DNA from: JBJXHG01 sp046160865
GTDB taxonomy: Bacteria > Planctomycetota > UBA1135 > GCA-002686595
NCBI GenBank assembly: GCA_046160865.1
Contig: JBJXHG010000075.1
Span: forward strand, 1 to 12,287
DNA length: 12,287 nt
Direction of reading: 5' to 3'
Of the stretch, positions 1-6,378 are shown in pieces. The position numbers and the translations under genes were made by a program. Every line of letters starts with the position of its first letter. The stretch's first letter is position 1. The notes beneath the pieces were generated by a model that did not search any database, had not been told where the DNA came from, and saw only the letters and a program-made list of their open reading frames with translations.

Positions 1-353
1 CCCCCCGCCCCGTGCGCGCCGCATGTCTTCATGCGGAGCGCTTCAAACGGCGGGGACCCTTGTCGGCTGCGAACGCCCTACGGTGATGTTGCAGTTCGCT
101 GTTGCTGTTCAGCGCCGTATCAACGCCGTTGCGAGAGTTCGGGCGCGAGTGCGTCGCCGTGTGAGTGACGACAGTCGCGACACGGCGATGTCGCGATCAC
201 GCGAACGGCAGTTGCGGGCTTACGGCAACCTGCAGCCGCACAGTAGGGCGTAAGCAGGTGCGACGGGTCCCCGCCGTCGTTTCATGCGTGCGACGCGAGG
301 AGCGTCGCACGCGGGCGCTCCGCGCGAGGACGCGCTCCGCGCATGTTCGTGGG
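1..353. other. Palindrome-rich intergenic region, no supported gene
   Basis: No open reading frame here shows recognisable protein features; the short plus-strand frames give arginine-rich translations typical of high-G+C non-coding DNA. The stretch holds several inverted repeats: an 8-bp stem (155-162 with 180-187), an imperfect stem around 212-238 with a GGGCTTACG-type loop, and a perfect 11-bp stem (286-296 with 302-312). An 11-base direct repeat GCGCTCCGCGC lies at 315-325 and 332-342. All of it lies downstream of the minus-strand adenosine deaminase gene, so part may be its 3' untranslated region. Confidence 0.5.
286..312. other. Perfect 11-bp hairpin downstream of add
   Basis: GCGTGCGACGC (286-296) pairs exactly with GCGTCGCACGC (302-312) across the 5-nt loop GAGGA. 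It lies about 40 nt past the stop codon of the minus-strand adenosine deaminase gene. It has no U-tract on either strand, so it may be a Rho-independent terminator without a U-run, an mRNA 3' stabiliser, or simply a palindrome. Confidence 0.45.
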
Positions 354-375
354 CTAGCCGCGTTGCGCGGCTAGC
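353..375 (-). terminator. Hairpin spanning the add stop codon
   Basis: GCTAGCCGCG (353-362) and CGCGGCTAGC (366-375) form a perfect 10-bp stem with a 3-nt loop. The TAG stop codon of the adenosine deaminase gene (354-356 on the minus strand) lies within the stem, as do the last coding codons. There is no U-tract after it. Termination or 3' end protection is an inference from position and strength. Confidence 0.4.
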
Positions 376-1463
376 TCGCTGCGCAGGCGCGCGTAACCCG
401 ACTTGATCCGATCGAAGATGATCCGGATGCGCTCGTCGTAGTGGGCAAAGGCCGACTTCATGCCGTTGATGGCGATCTTCTCGAGATCATCCAGATCACA
501 TCCGAAGTGCTCGACCGCGAGCGCGTACTCGTCCGTCATCGTCGTGCGGCTCATCAAACGGTTGTCGGTGTTCAACGTCACTCGAAAACCCTTCGCGCGA
601 TAGTGCGGGAACGGATGCGCGGCGAGGCTCGGCGTCGCGCCCGTGTGCACGTTCGACGACAAGCACATCTCGATCGGCACGCGATGGTCGAGCACATACT
701 GTGCGAGCGGACCGAGGCTGATGACCTTGTTGTCGTAGACCACCATGTCTTCGATCAGGCGCGTGCCGTGTCCGATCCGGTGCGCGCCGCAGTACTGGAG
801 CGCTTGCCAAATGCTCTCTGGCCCGAAGCTCTCTCCGGCGTGGATCGTGATCGAGAAGTTCATCCGCTTGACGAGTTGGAACGCGTCGATGTGGTGCTTC
901 GCCGGGTGGCCGGCTTCTTCGCCGGCGAGATCGAATCCGACGCACCCGTGACCACGCCACGCGACCGCGAGCTCCGCCATTTGCATCGAGAGCATCGCGC
1001 TCAGGTTGCGCATCGCGCACACGATCAGGCCGACGGGCACACCGAAGTCCTCGCGTCCGCGCTGCAAGCCTTTGATGACCGCTGCCATCACGCCGTCCAG
1101 CCCGAGCCCGCCTTGCGTGTGGAAGTGGGGCGCGAAGCGCACCTCGGCGTACGCCACGTTGTCCGCCGCCATGTCCTCGACGAACTCGTACGCGACCCGC
1201 TCGAGCGATTCGGCCGTCTGCATCAATGCGATCGTGTGACGGAAGCCTTCGAGGTAGAGGCTGAGGCTGCCGCGTGCGGCGCCGGCGGCGAACCAGTCCG
1301 CGAGCTTCGAAGGGTCCGTCTCGGGCAGGCCGGTGTAGCGCGCGCGCGCGGCGAGCTCGAGCACGGTCGCCGGCCGCAATCCGCCGTCGAGGTGCTCGTG
1401 GAGCAGAACTTTTGGCGCGCGCCGGATGACGTCGCGCGTCAGCTTCGCGGGAGTCTTCTGCAT
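354..1463 (-). CDS. add: Adenosine deaminase
   Basis: This 369-residue protein has the motif set of the adenosine/adenine deaminase family, zinc hydrolases that convert adenosine to inosine in cytoplasmic purine salvage. Visible motifs, in order: LHEHLDG at 21-27 with zinc ligands H22 and H24; IHAGE at 207-211 with zinc ligand H208 and proton-donor E211; HRIGHG at 228-233 with catalytic H232; SSNVHTG at 269-275; LNTDN at 297-301 with zinc ligand D300. The length is normal for the family. The residue after D300 is Asn, where the mammalian enzyme has Asp; a purine-contacting position therefore differs, and adenosine specificity is likely but not proven. The ATG start has no Shine-Dalgarno. A TAGAGT -10-like box ends 6 nt upstream, which suggests a leaderless or near-leaderless message. 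It is divergent from gltX, with repeat copy A between them. Confidence 0.9.
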   Translation of the reverse strand: MQKTPAKLTRDVIRRAPKVLLHEHLDGGLRPATVLELAARARYTGLPETDPSKLADWFAAGAARGSLSLYLEGFRHTIALMQTAESLERVAYEFVEDMAADNVAYAEVRFAPHFHTQGGLGLDGVMAAVIKGLQRGREDFGVPVGLIVCAMRNLSAMLSMQMAELAVAWRGHGCVGFDLAGEEAGHPAKHHIDAFQLVKRMNFSITIHAGESFGPESIWQALQYCGAHRIGHGTRLIEDMVVYDNKVISLGPLAQYVLDHRVPIEMCLSSNVHTGATPSLAAHPFPHYRAKGFRVTLNTDNRLMSRTTMTDEYALAVEHFGCDLDDLEKIAINGMKSAFAHYDERIRIIFDRIKSGYARLRSELAAQRG

Positions 1464-1469
1464 TCGTGA

Positions 1470-1498
1470 ACTCTAGAGCAGCCCGTGGTGAAAGTCAT
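1470..1498 (-). promoter_or_regulatory. Putative add promoter, partly inside repeat copy A
   Basis: Read on the minus strand, ATGACT (1498-1493) and TAGAGT (1475-1470) are spaced by 17 nt. They match sigma-70 hexamers at 4 of 6 (-35) and 4 of 6 (-10). The -10 box ends 6 nt before the ATG of add. The -35-like hexamer lies in the conserved left arm of the repeat element. The same TAGAGT hexamer is used by the tRNA-Met promoter at 11008-11013. Confidence 0.4.
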
Positions 1499-1653
1499 TC
1501 GGCGCGAGAGCCGCCCGTACGCGTCGGCCCGGCGTCGCGCGATCCTCGGCGAATCACGAGGATTCGCCTGCGGCAGCGCTCCCGTTTTCATTCGACGGGC
1601 CGACACGAACGGGCGGCTCTCGCGCACGAAGCACCTTCACCACGGGCCGCTAG
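1473..1653. repeat. Structured inverted-repeat element, copy A
   Basis: This is the longest copy (181 nt) of an intergenic element seen three times here. Outer arms: CAGCCCGTGGTGAAAGT (1479-1495) against 1633-1649, 15 of 17 paired. Inner arms: GCGCGAGAGCCGCCCGT (1502-1518) pairs perfectly over 17 bp with 1609-1625. Central hairpin: GGCGAATC (1548-1555), 5-nt loop, GATTCGCC (1561-1568). CTAG stands at both ends (1473-1476 and 1650-1653), as expected of a 4-bp target duplication. It encodes no protein, and its size and structure resemble a miniature inverted-repeat transposable element. It fills the space between the divergent add and gltX genes. Confidence 0.8.
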
Positions 1654-1670
1654 GCCGCAAGGCCGCTCAC

Positions 1671-1695
1671 TACTATCTTGTTCGGCCCTGCGAGG
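1671..1695 (+). promoter_or_regulatory. gltX -10 box and ribosome binding site
   Basis: TACTAT at 1671-1676 is a good -10 candidate just outside repeat copy A; no convincing -35 box is seen at the usual distance. GAGG at 1692-1695 lies 6 nt before GTG 1702 and is what favours that codon as the gltX start over TTG 1678. Confidence 0.45.
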
Positions 1696-1701
1696 TTCCC
1701 C

Positions 1702-3174
1702 GTGTCCACGAACGTCCGTGTCCGTTTCGCTCCGAGTCCCACCGGCCAACTCCATATCGGCGGCGCGCGCACCGCGCTCTTCAATTGGGCGTACGCGCGC
1801 CGGAAGGGTGGGAAGTTCTTGCTGCGTATCGAGGACACCGATCCCGAGCGCTCCACGAAAGAGTTCGAGCGCGCGATCCTCGACGGGTTGCGCTGGCTCG
1901 GTATCAACTGGGACGAAGGTCCCGACGTCGGTGGCCCGCACGCGCCCTACCACCAATCCGCGCGCATCGAGCGTCACCGGGAGTACGCGCAGAGGCTGGT
2001 CGCGACCGGACGCGCGTACCGCTGCTTCTGCTCGCGCGAGAGGCTCGAACGCTTGCACCAGGAGCAAACCGCGACGAAGGAGCGACAGGCGTACGACGGC
2101 TTGTGCCGCGTGCTCGCGCCGGCAGAGGTCGCGGCGCGCGTGACGAGCGGTGAGCCGAGTGTCCTGCGGTTCGCGGTGCCGGATGGTGAAACGCGCTTCG
2201 TCGATCACGTCCGCGGCGACGTCGTCTTCCAGAACCGCGAGGTCGAGGACTGGGTCATGGTGCGCCAGGACGGCAACCCGACCTACAACTTCGTCGTCGT
2301 GTGCGACGACATCGACATGCGCATCACGCACGTGTTCCGCGGCGAGGAACACCTCGTGAACACGCCGAAGCAGGTCTTGCTGTACCAGGCGTTCGGCGAG
2401 CCGCAGCCGGAGTTCGGTCACCTGCCGCTGATGCTCGGCAAGGACCGCAAGAAGCTCAGCAAGCGGCTCGGCGACACCGCGTTGCAGGACTATCGCGACA
2501 AGGGCTTCCCGCGGGAAGCGGTCGTCAACTTCCTGTGCTTGCAGGGCTGGGCGCTCGACGGCACGCGCGAGATCTTCACGGTCGACGAGCTCGTGCAGCA
2601 CTTCGACATCAAAGACGTCAGCAAGGCCGGCGCGATCTTCGACACGGACAAGTTCCTGTGGATGGCGGGCGAGTACATCCGCCGCGACACGCTCGAGCAC
2701 GTCGCCGACATGTGCGCGCCATTCGTGGCGCGCGCGGGACTCCTGAGCGAGCGCGAGCTGCAAGCGCGGCGCGACTGGTTCCTCGCGGTCGTAGCCGGCG
2801 AGAAGGAACGCATCCGCACGTACTCGGAGCTTTCCGACCGCATTCGCTACCTTTTCGTCGACGACGACAAGGTCGCGTACGACCCGGAAGCGGAGAAGTC
2901 GGTGCGCAAGCACGAGAACCGCGTCGAGACGCTGGCTGTGTTCCTCGCGTGGTTGCGGCCGCGCATCGCGAGCGGCATCGACGCCGCGGCGTTGCGCGAG
3001 GCGGGTCGTGCGTGGACCCTCGAGCGCGGATTGAAGATGCCGCAGCTCTTCCAGCCGCTGCGTTGTGCGCTGGCCGGCGCGCTCACCGGCGCGGATGCGT
3101 ACGACATGATGTCGTGGCTCGGACCCGAGCGGACGCTGCGCCGTTTGGAGATCGCGCTCGAGCGGCTGGCGTAG
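1702..3174 (+). CDS. gltX: Glutamate--tRNA ligase (GluRS)
   Basis: A 490-residue class I aminoacyl-tRNA synthetase that charges tRNA-Glu with glutamate in the cytoplasm. The N-terminus RFAPSPTGQLHIGG (8-21) is the family signature, with HIGG as the HIGH-type ATP motif; KLSKR at 251-255 is the KMSKS-type loop. CFC at 108-110 with C135 resembles the zinc site of the acceptor-binding insertion. FRGEEH at 212-217 and the following TPKQ are typical. The length matches full GluRS including the anticodon-binding C-terminal half, so this is not the short GluQ type. GTG 1702 is chosen because GAGG lies 6 nt upstream and the family N-terminus follows at once; TTG 1678 would add eight atypical residues. 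The TAG stop is the first three bases of repeat copy B. Whether the enzyme is discriminating or also charges tRNA-Gln cannot be told here. Confidence 0.96.
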   Translation: MSTNVRVRFAPSPTGQLHIGGARTALFNWAYARRKGGKFLLRIEDTDPERSTKEFERAILDGLRWLGINWDEGPDVGGPHAPYHQSARIERHREYAQRLVATGRAYRCFCSRERLERLHQEQTATKERQAYDGLCRVLAPAEVAARVTSGEPSVLRFAVPDGETRFVDHVRGDVVFQNREVEDWVMVRQDGNPTYNFVVVCDDIDMRITHVFRGEEHLVNTPKQVLLYQAFGEPQPEFGHLPLMLGKDRKKLSKRLGDTALQDYRDKGFPREAVVNFLCLQGWALDGTREIFTVDELVQHFDIKDVSKAGAIFDTDKFLWMAGEYIRRDTLEHVADMCAPFVARAGLLSERELQARRDWFLAVVAGEKERIRTYSELSDRIRYLFVDDDKVAYDPEAEKSVRKHENRVETLAVFLAWLRPRIASGIDAAALREAGRAWTLERGLKMPQLFQPLRCALAGALTGADAYDMMSWLGPERTLRRLEIALERLA

Positions 3175-3321
3175 CAGCCCGTGGTGAGAGTCATCCGGCG
3201 CGAAAGCGTCCGTACGCGTCGGCCCGGCGTCGCGTGATCCTCGGCGAATGACGAGGATGCGCCTCCGGTCGCGCTCCTTGTGCCAGCACGCACGGACAGC
3301 ACTTTCAGCAAGGGCTGCGAG
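3171..3321. repeat. Structured inverted-repeat element, copy B (partly degraded)
   Basis: This copy begins on the gltX stop codon (TAGCAGCCCGTGGTG from 3172). Left arm and centre match copy A closely, including a shared CGCGTCGGCCCGGCGTCGCG-type block. The right arm lacks about 13 nt compared with the others, so only GTCCGT/ACGGAC of the inner stem remains. The outer arms pair at about 16 of 21 positions. The central hairpin (3243-3250 with 3256-3263) has two mismatches. The ends read GTAG and CGAG rather than CTAG. It appears to be an older, decaying copy; it may also serve as the 3' structure of the gltX message. Confidence 0.75.
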
Positions 3322-3368
3322 CAAGAATCCGATCCGGCCGCGAGACGGAACCGGTGCGCAGGCCGTCG

Positions 3369-4211
3369 ATGCTCAAGGCTTCGGTCGCGAACGCCGATCC
3401 ACCGCCCTTGGGCGTGAGCAAGGTCGACACAACGAAGCCGGTGACTCCGGACACGGAGGCTCCCGGCACGATCGATTGCGCGGCGGCGTCGTCGCTCGTG
3501 CGCCGATTCTTGGCGGGCGAGGAAGTCGTCGAGAAACGCGCGGACGTGCGCGCGCACTTGGCGAGCTGCAGCGCGTGTCGAGCGCAGTACCGTTCGAGCG
3601 TCGAGACGGTCGCTCGGCTCGCGCGCGCGCCACGCGACGGCGAAGCGAGCACGCGCGTGCGCGGACGCTTCTTCGCGAGCGCGACGGGTTCTCGCCGCAC
3701 TCGCCGCGTGAGCCTCTTCTTGGTGCCCGCGGCTGCGCTCGTGTGCGTGTACCTGATGACGGGTCGCGGAGCGGGGAGCCCGCCGGTCGAGCTCAAGGTG
3801 CTCGAAGGTCACGTGCAGGTAGGGGAGAAGATCTTCGACACGAGCAGCGCGCGCACGAAGCTCACCGCGAGTCAAGGCGGGCGCACGGAGCCGGGCGCGC
3901 GCGCACGCATCGATGCGGGCGCAACGAGCGTCGAGCTCGACGCCTCGACCGCGTTCGCGACCGAGCGCCTGGATCCATTGCGCCTCCGTCTCTTCGAAGG
4001 CCGCGTGACCGCGCACGGCACGCTCGCCGTGACGACGCACGTCGGTGTGCTCGAAATCACGGAGGGTCGCGCGCACGTGACGCTCGACGAGCGCGGCCTG
4101 ACGCTGGAGAACGTCGCGGGCAAGCTCGTGTACGCCGACCGGCTGGGTCTGCAGGAAGTCGCCGAGGGCGAGCTCTTGTGGGTGCCCATCGCGCCGGCTG
4201 GACGAGACTGA
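3369..4211 (+). CDS. ZAS-type anti-sigma-like membrane protein with FecR-like domain
   Basis: A 280-residue protein from ATG 3369; GTG 3354 would add five residues. After a disordered Pro/Thr-rich start it has the zinc-binding anti-sigma pattern: C37, then H63-x3-C67-x2-C70. A basic linker precedes one hydrophobic segment (about 114-131, VSLFLVPAAALVCVYLMTG). The remaining part (about 140-260) is rich in short beta-like stretches with the VLEGHVQVG-type opening seen in FecR-like periplasmic domains. In this architecture the cytoplasmic zinc finger holds an ECF sigma factor and the exterior domain senses a signal; function is inferred from that. No sigma factor gene is adjacent: gltX and repeat copy B lie upstream, a phosphoesterase downstream. 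Moderately sure of the architecture, less of the role. Confidence 0.75.
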   Translation: MLKASVANADPPPLGVSKVDTTKPVTPDTEAPGTIDCAAASSLVRRFLAGEEVVEKRADVRAHLASCSACRAQYRSSVETVARLARAPRDGEASTRVRGRFFASATGSRRTRRVSLFLVPAAALVCVYLMTGRGAGSPPVELKVLEGHVQVGEKIFDTSSARTKLTASQGGRTEPGARARIDAGATSVELDASTAFATERLDPLRLRLFEGRVTAHGTLAVTTHVGVLEITEGRAHVTLDERGLTLENVAGKLVYADRLGLQEVAEGELLWVPIAPAGRD

Positions 4212-4297
4212 TCGAGCCGATCGTTCGCGCGCGCGAGTCGGCGCGCGCCGAGCGCCGCTACGATGGCGACGCGGTGTGCCCGTGCCGTCCGCGATGC

Positions 4298-5179
4298 ATG
4301 ACCCGTTCCGCGCTCGCACGAGAGTTCGGACCGCGCGCGACACCGCGCCGCTTCTCGCCGCTGCGCTTGGCGTTCTTTCGCAGCGTGGAACACGTCAGCG
4401 CGTCGCTCGGTGGTCGCGCTTTCTACCGATGGTGGCATCTGCGCACCGGGCGGTTTCGGATGCGCGAGGAGACGATCGCAGTCCGCGGATTGCCGCGCGA
4501 GTGGCACGGGTACACGATCGCACAGCTCTCGGATTTCCACGGTGGGTCGTTCGTGCGCGCGGGTGATCTGCGCGACGTCGTCGCGTCCGTCAACCGCATC
4601 CAGCCGGATCTGTGCGTGCTCACCGGCGATTTCGTGACGCATCGCTGGGACGAGTCGCTCGGCGTGCTGGCGGACTGTGCCGGGCTGCGCGCGCGCGACG
4701 GCGTGTTCGGGGTGTTCGGCAATCACGACTACCGCGGCCGCCTCGAGGGTCGCATCGCCGACGCGTATTCCGCGCGCGGCATCCGCATGTTGCGCAACGA
4801 AGGCGTGCGCATCCGGCGCGGCGACGCGTCGCTCGCGCTCGTCGGTCTCGAGGATCTGGAGGAAGCGCGCGCGATCGATCCCGACGCGGCGCGCGCGGGA
4901 CTCTCCGACTGCGACGTCGAGATCCTCTTGTGTCACAACCCGTCGGCCGCGCGGGCGCTCGCGCACGAGCGCTGCGCGGTGATCCTCTCCGGCCACACGC
5001 ATGGCGGTCAGATCGACCTGCCGCTGTTGCGACGACTCGGGCCGCCGCATCCGGGTGCGCGCGTGCGTCTCGGCGCGACGACGCTCGTCGTGAGTCGCGG
5101 ACTCGGCGTCGTCGGGTTTCCGTTGCGCGTCGGCTCGCCGGCGGAAGTCGTCGTCGTGCGTCTCGTGCGCGCCAGCTGA
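4298..5179 (+). CDS. Calcineurin-like metallophosphoesterase (YkuE/YaeI type)
   Basis: A 293-residue protein with the complete dinuclear-metal phosphoesterase motif set: SDFHGG with D79 and H81, GDFVTH with D111, GNHD with N142, H143 and D144, CHNP with H213, and SGHTHGGQ with H233 and H235. The GHTHGGQ ending and overall order resemble the YkuE/YaeI group, which hydrolyses phosphodiester bonds, in several studied cases in lipid-linked substrates; the substrate here is unknown. No signal peptide or membrane segment is evident, although the basic and aromatic N-terminal 50 residues could associate with the membrane. ATG 4298 lacks a clear Shine-Dalgarno. In-frame GTG 4274 is an alternative: a TACGAT -10-like box (4259-4264) lies 9 nt before it, and it would add a cysteine-rich stretch, MCPCRPRC. 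It starts 86 nt after the anti-sigma-like gene. Confidence 0.88.
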   Translation: MTRSALAREFGPRATPRRFSPLRLAFFRSVEHVSASLGGRAFYRWWHLRTGRFRMREETIAVRGLPREWHGYTIAQLSDFHGGSFVRAGDLRDVVASVNRIQPDLCVLTGDFVTHRWDESLGVLADCAGLRARDGVFGVFGNHDYRGRLEGRIADAYSARGIRMLRNEGVRIRRGDASLALVGLEDLEEARAIDPDAARAGLSDCDVEILLCHNPSAARALAHERCAVILSGHTHGGQIDLPLLRRLGPPHPGARVRLGATTLVVSRGLGVVGFPLRVGSPAEVVVVRLVRAS

Positions 5180-5304
5180 GTCGGCAGCTCGATTCGTCCA
5201 GTGCTCGGTCGGCCGCGTTGCCTGCCTCACCAGAGCTGCAACAGCGAGTGCGGCGTCGAGATTCGTCGCGTTCGAGGGCGATCCCATGACGCGGGCGGCT
5301 GCGC

Positions 5305-5360
5305 CGTCTCCCGCGCCGCTCGATCCGCGCCGAATCACGCGGATTGGCTCGCGGATCCGA
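5305..5360. repeat. Possible degenerate fourth copy of the inverted-repeat element
   Basis: The segment 5321-5354 aligns with the centre of copy A (from GATCCTCGGCG through the hairpin to TGCGG), with 27 identities in the 33 bases from the GATCC start. The flank CCGCGCCGCTCGATCC also resembles copies A and C. The outer arms are not recognisable, so this would be a relic or internal fragment. The match might be chance in such G+C-rich DNA. Confidence 0.4.
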
Positions 5361-5451
5361 CGCGAACGAGTCGAGGCACGTCCGACGTCGACGGGTCAGG
5401 GGTCGAGTACGCCGCGACGGGATCGGCCGCGGAACTTTCGGCTGTGGAGAC

Positions 5452-5457
5452 TACGAT
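5452..5457 (+). promoter_or_regulatory. -10-like box directly before the NHL gene
   Basis: TACGAT ends 6 nt before GTG 5464, which would place the transcription start at or next to the start codon and give a leaderless message. No good -35 hexamer is visible. A GGAGA tract at 5446-5450 lies 13 nt before the GTG, too far for a typical Shine-Dalgarno. Confidence 0.3.
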
Positions 5458-5463
5458 CGCGCC

Positions 5464-6378
5464 GTGCACGGAAGCTTGTGCTTCAAGAACGGTGTGCTGT
5501 ACGTCGGGCGTCACCTCCGCACGGCGCATGTCCGTCCTTACGACGTGGACGGTCGCGCGCTCGGCCCGGGCTTCGGCTTCGAAAGCTGCGCTGGGGGGCG
5601 CGCTTCGGTCCACGGGCTCGCCGTCGACGAAGACCACCGTTTCTGGATCGCCGACGGTGCGAGCGGAATGGTGCGCGCGTTCACTTCGTTCGGCCGCGAG
5701 CTCGCGAACGTGCGCGGTCGCGAGCCGCGCGCTGCGGACCGCGCGGGCTCGCTCGGTGAGGTCATCGACGTCGATGTGACGGGTGTCGAGCTCGAGAGTC
5801 GCGTCTGGATCGCGTCGGCCGAGCGCCGTCGGCACGCCGTTCAGTGCTTCGATCGCGACGGCGTTTTGCGTGCGTCCGCACGCCCGCTCGGCGATCCGCA
5901 GGCGGAGTTTCACGGCGTCGTCCGGCTGACGGTGTCGGGCCGATTGGTCTACGTGTGCGAGCCCGCTGCGGGGCGCATCCAAGTGTTCCGCGACGACGAG
6001 TTCCACTTCGTCATCGCTCTTCCGGCGAGCGATCGGCCGAGCGGTGGCTTCCGCCCGCGCTGTGCGGCGGCGCTCGCCGACGGGCGCGTCGTCGTCGCGC
6101 ACGGTGACGTCGAGGCGGGCGTGCTCGCGGTCCTCGACGGCGGCGGACGGACGTTGCAGGTACTCGCGCGCGCCGGTGTCGACACCGGCGACGTGCTCGA
6201 TCCGGTCGACGTCGTGGTCGACGATCGAGCGGACGATGCGCGCACGCGGATCGCGGTGCTCGATCGAGCCGGTGACCGCGTCCAGATCTTCACGCTCGAC
6301 GGACGTTGCTTCGGCGCGTTCGTCGAGCTGCCGGAGCCGCAATCGCGCATGCCGCGGCGCGGAGCCGATCGCTCGTGA
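5464..6378 (+). CDS. NHL/beta-propeller repeat protein
   Basis: A 304-residue protein without signal peptide or membrane segment, so probably cytoplasmic. It shows repeated units of the NHL/six-bladed propeller kind, in which a GLAVD-like strand is followed by an F/V-W/Y-I/V-A-D or L-D turn and then a V-x-x-F strand. Examples are VHGLAVDEDHRFWIADGASG (49-68) running into MVRAFTSFG, RLVYVCEPAAGRIQVF (160-175), and PVDVVVDD with RIAVLDRAGDRVQIF (247-276). Such propellers bind proteins, RNA or small ligands; no catalytic residues can be named. GTG 5464 is chosen because the frame further upstream (to TTG 5344) crosses the relic repeat and is arginine-rich. Its TGA overlaps the GTG of the Ppx/GppA gene by 4 nt, which suggests translational coupling and perhaps a related function. 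Confidence 0.75.
   Translation: MHGSLCFKNGVLYVGRHLRTAHVRPYDVDGRALGPGFGFESCAGGRASVHGLAVDEDHRFWIADGASGMVRAFTSFGRELANVRGREPRAADRAGSLGEVIDVDVTGVELESRVWIASAERRRHAVQCFDRDGVLRASARPLGDPQAEFHGVVRLTVSGRLVYVCEPAAGRIQVFRDDEFHFVIALPASDRPSGGFRPRCAAALADGRVVVAHGDVEAGVLAVLDGGGRTLQVLARAGVDTGDVLDPVDVVVDDRADDARTRIAVLDRAGDRVQIFTLDGRCFGAFVELPEPQSRMPRRGADRS

Larger units (their letters stand above)
5180..5463. other. Intergenic region with relic repeat
   Basis: About 284 nt lie between the phosphoesterase stop and the chosen start of the NHL gene. It contains the possible fourth repeat copy (listed separately) and a 7-bp long-range inverted repeat, GCAGCTC (5184-5190) with GAGCTGC (5233-5239). Open frames crossing it read through the relic repeat and look like arginine-rich shadows; I see no gene. 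Confidence 0.4.

Noticed and set aside
441..1469. Plus-strand frame opposite add
   Set aside because: Composition is that of an antisense shadow; the minus-strand frame has all adenosine deaminase motifs.
1588..3324. Long minus-strand open frame opposite gltX
   Set aside because: It is a shadow of gltX: very Arg/Ala-rich with no motif, while the plus strand encodes a complete GluRS.
3872..5338. Long minus-strand frame opposite the anti-sigma-like and phosphoesterase genes
   Set aside because: Arg/Ala-rich antisense shadow; high G+C keeps stop codons rare on the opposite strand.
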